Part shown: positions 1-12,450 of the stretch, one piece after another
Layout of the letters: each line of letters starts with the position of its first letter
Numbering within the stretch: the stretch's first letter is position 1
Origin: Laguncularia racemosa
Taxonomy: Eukaryota > Streptophyta > Magnoliopsida > Myrtales > Combretaceae
Length of the DNA stretch: 64,000 nucleotides
Assembly: GCA_037954665.1 (NCBI GenBank)
Contig: JBBMOL010000180.1
Coordinates: 186,001-250,000 of the forward strand
Direction of reading: 5' to 3'
Translations under genes and position numbers: made by a program
The notes under the pieces: generated by a model
The model's input: the letters and a program-made list of their open reading frames with translations, nothing else
Told to the model about the DNA's origin: nothing
Database searches by the model: none

Positions 1-2987
1 CAGAGAGGATTTGAAGACCTGAATGTTAGCAAAGAAGCGAGACTGAAAACTTCAATAGAAGAGTTGCTAGTGTTGGAATTGAAACAACTTCCAAATTATT
101 TGGAATACACCTTCAATGCAAAAGACTCCAAGCTACCGGTTATCATAGCCTCTGATTTATCTAAGGAGCAAAAAGATCAATTGCTCACGGTCCTAAGAGC
201 ACACAAGTAGGCCATCGCTTAGAAAATAGCAGATATCAAAGGTATCAACCTCTCTTTCTACACGCATAAAATACTGATTGAAGAAAGATTCAAGCCTATA
301 ATACAACTATAGCATAGGCTCAATCCCAATATAAAAGAGGTAGTTAAGAAGGAAGTTGTCAAGCTCCTTGATGCGAGACTAATATCCAATATCAAACAAC
401 CCTTAGGTTAGTCCAACACGAGTGGTACCAAAGAAAGAAGGGATGACAGTAGTCCCCAATGAGAACAGTGAGCTTATACCAATGCGTACCATCACCAGGT
501 GGCATGTTTGTATAGATTACAAGAAGCTAAATGATGCCACTAAAAAAGACCACTTCCTGCTCCCCTTTCTAGATCAAATGCTAGAGAAACTAGCCGGACA
601 CATGTATTATTGCTACCTCGATGGCATGTCCAAATACTTCCATATACCAATAGCTCTAAAGGACCAGGAGAAGACCACCTTCACTTGTCCTTATGGCACA
701 TATACTTATAGGCGAGCCATTTGGGTTATTTAACGCATCGGCTATATTTCAGTAGTGTATGTTAGCTATATTTGATGATCTGGTAGAGAAAATTATGGAA
801 GTCTTCATGGATGACTTTTCCATCTTTGGTGATTCTTTCTTAAATTGTTTAGAGAATTTAAAAAGGGTGCTTACTCGCTACGAAGAGACTAATCTCGTAC
901 TGAATAGGTAGAAATGTCACTTCATGTGTAAGGAGGGCATTGTACTCAGCCATAAAGTCTCACATAGGGGTATCGAAGTTGATCAAGCAAAGGTTAATGT
1001 GATTGAAAAACTTCCACCACCAAATTCAGTCAAGGCTATAAGAAGTTTCCTGGGCCACGCTGGTTTTTACAAACACTTTATAAAGGACTTCTCCAAAATA
1101 GCTCGCCCACTGACTCGATTATTGGAAAAGGACGTGCCTTTCAACTTCATTCCTAACTGTAAGCACACTTTTGACATGCTCAAGGAATGACTAACCCATT
1201 CACCCATCATAATAGCTCCTAATTAGAACTCGCCCTTTAAGCTCATGTGTGATGCAAGTGATTACGCAATTAAGGCGGTTCTGGGACAAAGGTAAGACAA
1301 ACACTTTCAACCCATCTAATACACTAGCAGGACTCTTAATCATGCTCAAGTGAATTACACTACTACAGAAAAGGAACTGTTGGCTGTGATATTTGCATTT
1401 GACAAATTTCAACCGTATTTAATTCTATCAAAGTTGATTGTCTACACTGATCACTCTGCCCTAAAATTTTTGCTGACCAAAATAGACGTGAACCCTAGAC
1501 TTATTTGGTAGATTTTACTCCTACAAAAATTTGACTTAGAAATTTGCGACAAAAAGGGGGTCGAGAATCTAACAGCTGATCATCTCTTAAGGCTTAAGAA
1601 CCCCTGTTTAGAGGAGTTGAAGGAAGAAGAAATTAATGACTCATTTCCTAAAGAAAAATTATATGCAATTTGCTAACTTATGAACAAGAACATTCATTGG
1701 TTTGCGGACTTTGCAAATTATCTTGTGGCAAGAGTCCTCCCAAATGACCTTAGCTACTATGTAAGAAAGAAGTTCTTTTCAGAACTCAAATACTACTGCT
1801 AGGATTACCCATTCCTTTTCCAAGTCTGTGGAGATCAAGTCATAAGGAGATGTGTCTCACATGAAGAGGGGTAGCAAATCCTCGGAGACTGTCATTTCGA
1901 CCCTACCGGTGGTCATTACTCAGCTAATAGGACTACCCATAAAGTTTTGGAAGCCGGTTTGTATTGGCCTACAATATTCAAGGATGCTCACCGTTGCTAC
2001 GTCACATGTGATAGATGTTAGCGGGTAAGGAACACATCCAGAAGAGATGAGATGCCTCAAAACTTTATTTTAGAATGTTAGGTTTTTTATTTATGGGACA
2101 TTGACTTCATAGGACCATTCCCTATTTCTTTTGGGAACAAATACATTTTGGTAGCAATGGACTATGTCTCTAAATGGGTGGAGGCACAAGCTTTACCCAT
2201 AAATGATGCTCGAGTAGTTATAAAGTTCCTTAAGAAGCTATTCTCCCGTTTTGGAATCCTTAGAGTCATTATAAGTGATAGAGGAACACACTTTTATCAC
2301 ACGCAATTTGAGAGGGTGCTAAGGAAATATGGCGTAACACATTAAATTGCTACACCTTACTATCCCTAGATGAGTGGACAAGTTGAAGTTTCTAATCATG
2401 AACTAAAAAGAATTAAAAAAAAAATAGTCCAGCACAATAGAAGAGATTGGGTTGACAAGCTCTACGATGCCTTGTGGGTGTACCAAACAACCTACAAAAC
2501 GCACTTGGGAACCACCCCCTATAGACCGGTTTACGGAAACTAATGTCACCTCCTGGTAGAGATCGAACACAAGGCATATTGGGCAATCAAGTTGGCAAAT
2601 CTCGATTTAGAAGCTGCTGGATTCAAGATGAAGTTACAACTAAACAAACTTGATGAGTGAAAGAGACAAGCATATGAGAATATGAAGATATATAAGGAAA
2701 GGATGAAAGACTATCATGACAGACACATCCACCATCCAAGGGAGTTCAAGGAAGAGGACTAAGTACTTCTATTTAATTCTCGGTTGAAACTTTTTCTCGA
2801 TAAGCTGAAATCAAGATGCTCTGGCCCCTTTGTAGTCAAACAAGTCTTTCCGCATGGTGCGGTGGAGCTTGAACACCCGGAGCATGACAATTTCAAAGTA
2901 AATGGCCATCAACTGAAACTATACATGGGAGAAAGGATAGCACATGATTATCATAAGGAGTTTCAACTCCAATTACCATACAATTAA
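1..2987 (+). pseudogene. Athila pol remnant: RT, RNase H, integrase
   Basis: This is the broken polyprotein region of the Athila element. Residues leading into RT occupy about 1-420. RT follows at 420-1190 (CIDYKKLNDATKKDH; the YMDD-type box appears as FMDDFS near 808). RNase H lies at about 1190-1680 and integrase at 1680-2987. In integrase a zinc-binding HHCC region is visible near 1910-2020, and the DDE residues are recognisable as IDFIGPF (about 2100), SDRGTHF (about 2275) and GQVEVSN (about 2378). The C-terminus ends with a natural stop near 2985. At least a dozen in-frame stops interrupt it, many where related elements have Trp or Gln, so it cannot encode an active protein. The reading frame itself is largely kept. 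Confidence 0.88.
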
Positions 2988-4583
2988 CTAACCAAAGTGA
3001 ATGATGTCGAGCCAACGATATTAAAAAAGTGCACTACATGGGAGGCAACCCATGATTAACTTAGGTATATTAAGTTCCTTTTTGTTTTACTTTTACTTCA
3101 TCATGCTAACTTTGCTCTTTAAAAAAAAAGAAGTGCAGATGTGCATCAAAGAATTCCATTTACTTGTGTGGAGTGGGAGTCATCTTTAAGTGTGGGGAAG
3201 CATTAACCAAGTAAGGAAATTCGGACTCTAATTTTTTAAGTGTACCTAGTAAGTTATTCTGTTGCCCTTTTATTATGTTAAGGTGCCCTATGACCAACTC
3301 CATAAATCTAGTAGCTTCGACAAATAGGAATAGAATTTTGTACAATCTTCCACCACCTGCACAACCTTGAGCACAAGCAATGCTCAAGGTCGTGCACACC
3401 TCAAGAGAAGCTTCTGGGCACTTTTTGGCACCTTACACGACCCCGAACTTGGGCGTGTAGGAGTTAGGGCACTTTGTGCCCTCCTAGCAAGAGCTTCATA
3501 TCACTTTTCAGCACCCTGCACGGCCCCAAGCACAGCTGTGTAGAAGGCAGGGCATTTTGGTGCCCTAGTGGGATAGCCTCGGACCACTTTTTCGCACTCT
3601 AGACGGGCCCCAAGCATAACCGTGCACTGGCCCATGCAAAGTGCCCATATATAAATCCATTTTATTTTCTGCATCCCCTACATGCTCTCTTATTTTGCTT
3701 CCCTTTCATATACTTCACCTTTGCACTTCACACATTTCCCCTTGCATTCTAGTCCATCTTCGATCCTCTAGATCAAACATCCAAGTAAGTTCTTTTTGTT
3801 TCAATGAACATGTCAGACCTAACCATTATAATCTGCAATTTTTTTATCTATGTTTTGCGTTTTTTTTTTTCTGACATATGTGAATGTGGTTTTGTGCATA
3901 AGCAAGTATGAGGTAGTGGTGGTTGTATACTAAGTATATCATTGTACTACATATCTCTTTTTCCATCCCTTTGTGTTGAGATGAGATTTTTGGACACTCT
4001 ACAATACACATAAGATCTCGTTTCACACTCAAGGTTTATCATGAAATTTTTTTACAATTTCATAACTTTTGGGGCTTTTCTCATCAATGTGAAATTTATT
4101 GTTGTTGAAGTCATTTTGATTTCAATAGCTCCATTAATTTTGAGTTGTAGTGTGTATTTTGCTAATCTAGGGTTCTTAAGCATTCAAAATTGGGGGTTGT
4201 TGAATTTCTAAAAACTAAAGTAGAAATTTGTAGAGTTTTGCTATGGTTTTTGCCCTCCTATTGTCTTCACACTTTAGTACGACCTTCTGCACAACCAAAT
4301 TCTCGCACTCGTATTGATTTGAATTTTTACCTGTTCTTAATCCTACCCCACACATTGCACACTCTTTTATAGATATTGTGCATCATTATGAGCTATTTTA
4401 CAATTCAATTAAGTTATGGAATTCAATTTGGATATCCTTTGATCTTGAACTCTATTATACTTCTTTTATGTAAATGAGGATAAAAAGGGTAGTAATAAAG
4501 AAGAAATCACATACCACCTCCACATTCCAACAACCACAAGTACCAGCTTCCAACCCTCACAAGCAGCAGAGAACCCCTTCACA
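2988..4583 (+). other. Athila internal spacer between pol and the extra ORF
   Basis: Non-coding stretch inside the Athila element. Just after pol a short inverted repeat around the phrase GGGAGGCAACCCATG (about 3039-3053) occurs at the position where Athila elements often carry a similar hairpin. 3340-3620 holds degenerate repeats of a phrase resembling gcacaacc...gcacgg...cgtgcac, a theme that recurs in this element's LTR. No gene was seen. Confidence 0.5.
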
Positions 4584-5827
4584 ATGAGTCGTCGTGTATG
4601 AAGCACCTTCAAAATACTCTGATGAAGATTGGAGTAAAGAACGGCGCAAAAGACTAGAGTCTTTAACCTTTAGAAACAACAAATACCTTAACTGGAGAAT
4701 ACTTCGGGCCTACGCCATTGAAGAACGTATTTGAGAAATCATTAGTGTTGGGCCTTAGGCTACCTTCTTCGAAATTCAAGAGTCGGCTTATAGAGAGGTT
4801 ACGCTTGAGTTTCTCTCCACCTTACAACTTGATCGTCACTGTCTAAATTTTCAAGTTTATGGACGGAAACATACATTGCCAGCATTCTGGTTTGGGTGTT
4901 ATTTAGGCTCGTACACTATATCTGAAGTAAACATAGCGAGTTTCCAAAGATTACCCACATCTTGGCCGAAAGACATGTTTGCTCAAAGATATTGGGAACA
5001 ACTTTGTGAAACGGAAATCCATTATCACCCTTTAAAGTCCAAAGCATCATCCATTCGGAGTAGTGATCTAAAAGTGGTCCACCACCTCTTGGCACACACC
5101 ATTGGAGGAAGAAAGAGTAGTCATGAGGTGGTAAACAACTTTGAAATTTTTCATCTTTATAATATGACTAACTACTTTCAAATCAATATAGGAGTTGAAG
5201 TTGCTAAGTTCCTATATAAGCAGGCCACTAATCCTCAGGCAAAGAGGATCTATTGTGGAGGTTATATAACTAAATTTTTGAAAGAATACGATATCTTTTA
5301 AGCCCCCAATCCTAAAGAAGCGGGCATCCCTACAACGAAAATTTCGGATGGCCCATTTCGGCTATTGGGGTTGGTCAAGTTACTTAACATCCCCACTCTG
5401 TCAAAGTATTCAACGCCAACGAAAGGAACTTATGCTTCTGGTGCTGCATCGACTTCAAATGCCCGCCCTCTCGAAGATGAACTCCAAAGTTTAAAAAGAG
5501 AATTCAAGGAAGAGAGGGAGCTGAACAAGAAGGAAAGGAAGAAAAAAAAAACACTTTCGCAGCGTAGTATGGGCATTTCTTGGACAACTAGCTAGCTGTT
5601 TCTCCCCACCACCAAGTGATCTCCCTACGTATGATTCCTCTCCCGACTCCACTTCACCACATGAAGATACTCCTACACCATCTAGGAGAAAGCAAAAGGA
5701 CCCAATTATAACTGAGCCCTCCAGTTCTGAAGAAGAAGATGATAAGGGTACCGATATCGAAGAAAAGGATGAGGACAACAATGATGATGAGGGAGATGAT
5801 ACAATAGCCATAGACCTTGACAAGTGA
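4584..5827 (+). pseudogene. Athila second ORF (ATHILA ORF-1/env-like region), decayed
   Basis: A degraded reading frame lies between pol and the 3' LTR, where Athila elements carry a lineage-specific ORF of unresolved function (called ATHILA ORF-1 or env-like). The longest open piece is 4876-5301 (LPAFWFGCYLGSYTISEV... EYDIF). It is preceded in the same frame by SDEDWSKERRKRLESLTF, and followed by a Lys/Glu-rich coiled-coil-like stretch (5480-5560) and a strongly acidic tail that ends in TGA at 5825-5827. Several stops and frameshifts are present. No signal peptide or transmembrane segment can be seen in what remains, so an envelope role is not supported by this copy. Confidence 0.6.
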
Positions 5828-7425
5828 AGACAAAGATTGAGCACTGGCCATTCTGCTACTTTATATTTTCAACTTCCATATTTTTTTCTTTTATTTAAAC
5901 TATTTTAGTTCTCTATGCTTCTAATTTGTACTTAATTGAGCTCCCTTCTAGGAAGACTCTACATTTGACTTGGCTGAATGTTTATTCTCTCAACTAAGAC
6001 TAACTTTAAATTTTTTTAGTTTGTTGTTGTTTTTTAGGTTTGATGATGCCTAACTTTTGCTCTACTGGAATTCAAATTTGTACATGCTGAAAATCGGGGA
6101 AGTCCTTAGTGTCCTTTTTCTTTTATTTCTTAATTTTTCTTTTATCTCTTTTCTTTGTGTGCTTACTTTGGAAAGACATTTGGGACAATGTCTTACATAA
6201 GTGTAAGGAAGGGATATAAAGATAAAAGAAATTAAGTTCTGAATTATTTATGTATCTTATGCTCTTGTTGATCAAATTTTTCCATTTACAAGTTTGCAAT
6301 TGAATTGTAATTTGATTGTCTATTAGTGAAAAGTAGAAACCTTAAAATTATACTCATTAAAATTTAGACATAGCATTCTTGTACACACACATGTAAAAGT
6401 AGTGACTTTGTGTGCCTTACTCACCTATTGTTGGGCTTGGTATACTTAGCTAGAGTTTTAGGATGAAATCTAAGTGGAGTAAATCTATTTGCTGTTTAAT
6501 AACTGAATTTAGAATTATGAAATAAATGGAAATCCTCAAGTTCAAGTGAATTAGTTGTGTTTTTAAGTTAACTAGCTAGTATATTTAATATTCAATCATT
6601 TTGAGAGCTCTTTCAACCTTTTGTGAAAGGGGCATGTGAAATTTAACTTCATAATTTTTCTTGAAATGGTCTCTTTGAAAATAATAAATATTAATATTGA
6701 GTCTCTATGTGTTAAGGTAAGGCAGGTTCGATAGGGTCCCTTTAAAACCTAATCACCTAAGGTCGTCTGTCCTAGGATCAATCGACCAATAAAATTACTG
6801 TAACTTTAAGAGATATCAAAAAGACAAATTCATCGAGTCTTGTAACTCGAGTAAATAAGCTCGTAGGAACGCCCTTCATTAAGGAAATAATATCTGTTAA
6901 CTTGGGTGATGAACCTGAGATTATCGGTTGAAAGCTAACTACATGAGTTATTTGGTTCTGTCCAATTGCACACAAAAAAAAAAAACTTGTAAAGATATTT
7001 GAAAGAAAAAGGAAAATAATCTAAGGGAATAATAAATACCATATACTTTCACTTTTTATTGTGATGCTTTGAAAAATAATTGAATGGTTTATATATTTTT
7101 TGGTAAGTGGTGAAATGCAACTGAGCAACTTGGATTTTATTTTATTTGTTATTTTCATTGTAATTTTGAAGACGGTTGCTAAACAGTAAGGATACTGGTT
7201 TAACTTGCTTAGATTAATCTGAAAGGTCTAACTACTGTATGCCAAGTACACATACAATTATGGTAGGTTTGAACAATAGGTACTAACGAGTCACTAAGAA
7301 TTAATCGAATAAAGAATGCCACTTGTGATTTGAATATTATAATGAGTATAATTTATGATAGAGTTTTTCTCTTATTCTTATTTTGTTTGCTTAAGGACAA
7401 GCAAACGTTTAAGTGTGAGAAAGTT
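5828..7425 (+). other. Athila 3' untranslated region and polypurine tract
   Basis: AT-rich, non-coding DNA between the extra ORF and the 3' LTR. The end (about 7395-7425) carries the phrase acaagcaaacgtttaagtg followed by tgagaaagt. It matches the typical Athila 3' end, in which a purine-rich primer for plus-strand synthesis immediately precedes the LTR. Nothing else is recognised. Confidence 0.5.
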
Positions 7426-8880
7426 TGATAAATGTTAAAAAAAAAAAAAACTTCTTTATAGTGCTTATTGAATATGAATTTTTATGAATTTTGTGTGAAT
7501 TTATTAAGAAAAAGATACTTAAGTGCTTAATATTTGATTTCAAGAGTTAAAGAGTGCAAATTAAATATTTAAAGAAGATTCGAGCAAAAACGAAGTAAAA
7601 TCTAGAAAAATATGAGAAATTTTTATTTTTACGTGTGCACAACCTTCCACACGACTATGCTGATGCTAGTGTTGGGGAGCAAAAAGTGATCAAAATGCAT
7701 CATGCAATTATGCCTTGGCCGCTGCACAAGTAGTGTAGAGAATCGTGCTGAAGTAAGAAATATGCCTAGAGAAGAAACTGCAGGAATCTCGGAGTGCACA
7801 ACCCCAAGCATGGATGTACAGGAGACCATACAGAAACTGAAAAGTCAAAATTTTTCGTTTTTCTAGAGTGCACAACCCTGAGCATGGGCGTGCACCAAGC
7901 CGTGCAGGCGACAAAAATTCCTAGATTATAGATATTCGCTTCATTATGAAAATTAAGGATCTTGATTTATTTTCTCTCATAACCACTTTAAAAACCCTAT
8001 GAGAGCAAAATCACACATTTAGAGAGAAAAATCGCTGGAGCATCATCGAAAATCACAAAATGATTATAGAGTTTATTCTTTTCATCATGAATCATTATTT
8101 TACTTCTCTAGATTTCTTGTAATTACTATAGATTCTATGGAGGAGTAGATTTATATACCTTGTATCTTGTAAAACTCTAAACCATATGATTGAATTACTT
8201 ATTGATTAATTAAAAGTTTATGTCTTTGTATCTATTTATGTGTTTTACTATTGTGTAATTAATTTATGCACGTAAATTGATTACATGTATGATTCTTGTT
8301 AGATAGAAAGATGTCTCATCTAATAGGATAAATCTTCATGAATAGAAAGATTGCATGTTTTACCTAGAGATAGGAAGACTTCAATTTTTTGCATAAAGAT
8401 TTAATCTTTATTTGGGAATTGTAAGCTTAATGAAATCTTATAGGGCGATTGTGAGGGAGAGATCTCCATTATTCCGTATAAGGTTATTGATTAATTAACT
8501 CTATGGAGTAATTAGTTTAATTGAGAATTCCTGCAATACAAAGCATGAACAATTAATTAGTCAATACCTTATTATAAAAAAGTTAGGGTTTAGAGTGAAT
8601 CAAGATGAAGGGTATGCCTTTATGATTGAATTCATTACAGCAATTATAATTAATCTTAAGGTTATTAAATTAGTTAACTAGTAATTTAATTTATTAATCT
8701 CATATTAAAATTTAGACTAGATAATAGAAAAATGGTAATACTAGTACTTGTTTCTAAGATCCTTGAGGACGACACCCGTTGCGATCTATACTATATTAGA
8801 TAGGCGCACTTGCCTAGCTAGATCGTTAGATTTCTTTAAGTTTATAAATTTATAATTTGATACGATCGGATAATGACCCA
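7426..8880 (+). repeat. 3' LTR of the Athila element
   Basis: The LTR is inferred to start at TGATAAATG directly after the purine-rich tract and to run about 1.45 kb to the junction with the copia reading frame. It contains two stretches of the phrase gcacaacc...gcatgg...cgtgca (about 7635-7910), related to the phrase repeated upstream in the same element. The end could not be fixed by a target duplication because the 5' side lies outside the window. The last 10-15 bases may belong to the copia target. Confidence 0.6.
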
Positions 8881-10123
8881 TATTGTTGGATGCAAATGGA
8901 TTTATAAAATTAAGCATAGACCTTATGGGAGTGTTCAAATATACAAAGCTAGGTTAGTTGCAAAGGGGTTTACATAAGTAAAAGGGGAAGACTATATTGA
9001 AACATTTTCTCCAGTTGCCAAGTTAAGCTCAACTCGCGTTGTTTTGGCTATTGCTACTATTTTAAGTTGGCCTCTTCATCAAATATACATCAATAATGCA
9101 TTCCATCATGGGCATTTGGATGAAGAAATTTACATACCACCTCCTCCTAGATATTCCAAGGCTTCTTCTTCCTAAGTTTGTCATCTCAAGTAATCATTAT
9201 ATAGGCTTAAGCAGGCAGCTACGCAATGGAACTTAGAATTATCTTCTTATCTTATTTCACAAGGATTTTCTCAATCGTCTCATGATCACTCATTGTGTAG
9301 TCATTTTTCTTCTAATGGTTCCATTGTTATTCTTCTTTATGTTGATGATATGCTTATTAATGGAACTAATTCTAATGGAATTATTCATTTGAAGACTATT
9401 TTACATGATAGATTTACCTATCAAGGATCTTGGTTTGGCAAGGTATTTCCTTGGGCTTAAATTGTGTCACAGAGATGTTGGTTTGTTAGTTCATCAAAGG
9501 AAATTTATTCTTGACACTTTGCTTGATGTCGGTATCTCTGCTGCAAAACTAGCTCTTACACCTTTACCGAGTGGCTTTCAATCTGATCCTTCTTGTGGAG
9601 ATTTACTAGATAATGTGTCCTTTTATCGTCGTCTTATTAGGAAGCTTCTCTATGTTGCTATGACTAGGCTTAATATTACCTTTGTTGTTCACTACTTAAG
9701 TCAATTTATTTCTACTCCTCAAGTGCCTTATCTTCGAGCATTGTTCCACTTGCTTCGTTATCTTAAGGGTACCATTCATTTGGGTCTTTTCTATACTACT
9801 AATTCTTCCTTACAGTTACATGGCTTTTGTTATGCTGATTGGGCTACTAATGCTTATGATAGAAAGTCTATTTCTATATATGGAATTCCGATTGGTTCCT
9901 CTTTAGTATCTTGAAAATCCAAGAAACAGAATACTGTAGCTACTTCTAGCACTGAAGTTGAATACCGCAACCTTGCTTTTGCCACCAAGGAACTCTTATG
10001 GATTTCTTATCTATTGAGGGATCTTCATATTGCTATTCAGTTGCCTCTTACTCTTTCTTGTGATAATCGATCTGCACTACTTATCGCTTCTAATCCTTGT
10101 CTTCATGGTCGTACCAAGCACAT
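8881..10123 (+). pseudogene. Ty1/copia RT and RNase H, first segment
   Basis: RT begins with IVGCKWIYKIK at about 8881 and continues with KARLVAKGFTQVKGEDY, ETFSPVAKLSSTR, the LYVDDMLI active-site box (near 9340) and, after a frameshift near 9410-9420, LGLARYFLGLK and the RNase H region (YADWA, about 9832; SSTEVEYR, about 9948). In-frame stops fall at about 9174 and 9192, where relatives read LVCHLKKSLYGLKQ. A further stop at 9912-9914 replaces the Trp of the S-W-K-S-K motif. The segment ends at the CACAT target site of the solo LTR and resumes at 12270. The element is dead. Confidence 0.85.
10119..10123. other. Target-site duplication CACAT (left) of solo LTR
   Basis: CACAT directly precedes the TG end of the solo LTR and is repeated at 12270-12274 after its CA end. 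Confidence 0.9.
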
Positions 10124-12269
10124 TGTCGAGTCTAATTTTTGCATTCCCATTCCTAATCCGATCTAGACTAGACCATATGCTCATCTAATGTAGATCATCG
10201 ACTTGAGTTAGGAATTTCGTTTGATTTTTGGAGTCACCACCCAATTGTTGTTGGGAAATATTGAATTAAGACTAAAGGAGCATATTAGTCTTAATTTGGA
10301 CCACTAGTCGTCGTTATTTCCCCTTCTCATTTTTGAAAAGAGGAAAAGGGAAAACCAGAGTTTCTAAGTCCGGAGGCTAACCTATTAAAACCTTACGGTT
10401 ACCACCTAATCTCCTAAAATTGTTCCTATTTAGAAATGTGTTTTATTGTGTTTCTGTTACTTTTTATTATGTTTTTGAATTATTTCAAGAAAATGATTTT
10501 TTATTTCATTTTATAGGTTGACCCGAATGGGTGCCTACGTACCTGCTATCCAGGATCAAACAAGTCGTAGTTCACTTTTCTGAAAACTTTAAGTGTGTTT
10601 GTGAATTTTAATTTTGAAATCTCTTTCGATTTATGTTTTTACTATTTTTATTTTATTTTCTAAAAAATCTAAGCCTAAACTTTTATCTGATTTTTGAAAA
10701 TGGTTTTTAGGAAAAATATCAATTTTGGATTTATTTGAGAAAATGATCTTTCTAAGTGATAAAACTCTTTTTTGTTTTTATAATTTTTGAATTTTTATTA
10801 ATTTTTTATTAATTTTTATTATTTTGTGACTTTTATGATTTTTATGATTTTTTTATCATTTTTCTATTTTTCCTTATTCTTCTCCAATTTTTATAATTTT
10901 TATAAGTTTTCATGATTTTTTATAATTTATTTATTTATTTATTTTTATTTTTTTATAATTTTTCATAATTTTTGTTAAAACTTTTATCCTAAATTATTAT
11001 CTATCCTATTTTAAAACCTAAAGTTTTATTATTATTTTTCTAATATTTATATTGTTTTTCTACATTTTTATTATTTTTTATTATTTTTCTACATTATTAA
11101 ATCCTAAAGAAATCTAATTTCTAACATTTTCCTATTTACGGAAATATAAATAAAACATAAATAAATAAATAACAAACAAACAAATTAATGATAAATAATA
11201 AAATAATAAATCAAATCGGAATAAAAACAAATAAAGTAAATAAAAAAATAAAAAAATCAGGAAAATCCAACTCACCTGGATCCGGGTCGGTGCGCGGGTC
11301 AGGTCGTCGAGTCGATCGGTCGGACACGGCGGCGGAGGATGCTCGTTCACGGCGTTCCGGCAGTCTTTTGTCACGGGTGAGGTGTCGAATCCTAGCTTCT
11401 CGAGGGTGCTGAATCCAATGGTGGCGGTGGTTTGCTCCCAAAACGTCTCCCGGTGGCGGCTTGGCTCCGATCGGTGATTCGCGATTTTGGGTTTCCTCCG
11501 ATGCTCTCCGATTTGCTCTCTTTTCTCACTTTCTCTCAATTGTGATTCGTGATTTGGCTTCCTCCACTCCTCCTCTATTTGTAGGCGTTCAAAATCGAGC
11601 TGGATAAGCTCGGATTTCCACCGATCGAAGCAAATCGGATCGACGGTTAAATAAACCAACTCCGATTCGTGTAAATCCTTTGATTTGTTGAGATTTGATT
11701 CCAATTGGATGATGTTTATCTCAATTCTGTTGAAGATCTGTTGGATTTGTGCAAAAAATCGAATCGAAACGGCCGAAATTCGAATTTTTCCTTCGCCGGC
11801 GATCTCGGACCCGAGGTAGAAGACAATCACGCGTCCGGCACGTGCGTTTCCTCCAGCCAATCGGATGTTGCCACGTGTCCTGGATAAGTGAAAAAAACTC
11901 AAAACGCAGAAACTGCTTCCCCCGCGATTCGAACCTGCGACCGAGCCCTCCTGCGCGCGCCTTAGCCCGTGGTCCGAACCAGCTGGGCTAGCCCATTTTC
12001 CTGATTTTTCTAATTTCGCAAATTGCATATATGCAATGCGATTTTTTTTATTTTTTTGTATTTTTTGAAATTTCAAAAATTTGTAAAAATTATTTACTAT
12101 TTATTATTGTCATTTCTGAAATCATTTTTCAAAATTGATGTGTTTTCCTATTTATTTTTTTTTTGAATATTTTTATTATTTATGCTAAATTAAAGAAAAA
12201 ATGGAAAAAATTAAGAATTGATTATTAGTGATTATTATTCATTCCTAGGGCAAAAATGGGGTGTTTACA
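10124..12269 (-). mobile_element. Solo LTR, Tat/Ogre-type Ty3/gypsy, copy 1
   Basis: A 2146-bp unit with TG...CA ends and a perfect 5-bp target duplication (CACAT) has no internal retroviral domain, so it is a solo LTR. Orientation is minus. On that strand it begins TGTAAACACCCC, and it carries the phrase GGTACGTAGGCAC (plus-strand 10531-10543) and, near its end, GGTGGCGACTCC-like wording. Both are typical of Tat/Ogre LTRs. A GC-rich island at 11270-11990 resembles a U3/R region, with a degenerate TATA box CTACAAATAG on the minus strand near 11574-11583. A second copy lies at 48875-50936. Open frames inside the GC-rich part are not conserved between the two copies and are not called as genes. 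Confidence 0.85.
11918..11996 (-). other. tRNA-like sequence (Pol III A and B boxes) inside solo LTR copy 1
   Basis: On the minus strand TAGCCCAGCTGG (11979-11990) fits the Pol III A-box consensus and GGTTCGAATCG (11925-11935) fits the B box, with tRNA-like spacing. The acceptor stem and anticodon arm do not pair convincingly, so this is a tRNA-derived remnant, not a working tRNA gene. The same arrangement occurs at the equivalent place in the second solo LTR. Confidence 0.6.
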
Positions 12270-12440
12270 CACATTGACATTGATATTCATTTTATTCATA
12301 ATCATGTTCGTAGTAGTTTTCTTCAACTCCAACATGTATCTTCTCGTGCACAACCTGCTGATTTATTTACCAAATCACTACTCACTGCCCAACTTCACTC
12401 TCTTTCTTGCAAGTTGTCTCTCCAAGGTGATCGAACTTGA
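12270..12440 (+). pseudogene. Ty1/copia RNase H, C-terminal segment
   Basis: This continues the copia polyprotein after the solo LTR. In frame it reads HIDIDIHFIHNHV, then HVSSRAQPADLFTKSL, the standard end of copia RNase H, and stops with TGA at about 12438. The first five bases are the duplicated target CACAT. Confidence 0.88.
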
Positions 12441-12450
12441 GGGGGGGATA
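12437..12450 (+). promoter_or_regulatory. Copia polypurine tract
   Basis: The purine run TTGAGGGGGGGATA lies directly before the LTR start and is the expected plus-strand primer for Ty1/copia elements. It overlaps the stop codon of the polyprotein. Confidence 0.8.

Larger units (their letters stand above)
1..8880 (+). mobile_element. Ty3/gypsy retrotransposon, Athila lineage, 3' part (truncated by window start)
   Basis: A long decayed element enters from the left edge already inside pol. In order it shows RT, RNase H and integrase remnants, a spacer, a second lineage-specific ORF with an acidic tail, a long 3' untranslated stretch, a purine-rich tract and a 3' LTR. The RT and integrase wording (MTVV, CIDYKKLNDATKKDH, GAVELEHPE, FKVNG) is characteristic of the Athila clade. 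The right end abuts a Ty1/copia RT reading frame in mid-domain, so this element inserted into that copia. The 5' LTR, gag and the other half of the copia must lie left of the window. The right boundary is uncertain by about 15 bases because no second LTR is available for comparison. Confidence 0.85.

Noticed and set aside
5491..5851. Ser-rich minus-strand frame
   Set aside because: It is antisense of the acidic tail of the Athila extra ORF. GAA/GAT-rich codons read backwards give Ser/Phe-rich text.
11918..11996. A functional tRNA gene
   Set aside because: A and B boxes are present but acceptor and anticodon stems do not pair and the copy at 50582-50662 differs in the middle. Only a tRNA-like module is supported.
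11132..12076. A 314-codon open frame on the minus strand in a GC-rich block
   Set aside because: It lies within the solo LTR (10124-12269). The equivalent region of the second copy does not conserve the protein, and it runs through the tRNA-like module. Treated as LTR sequence.
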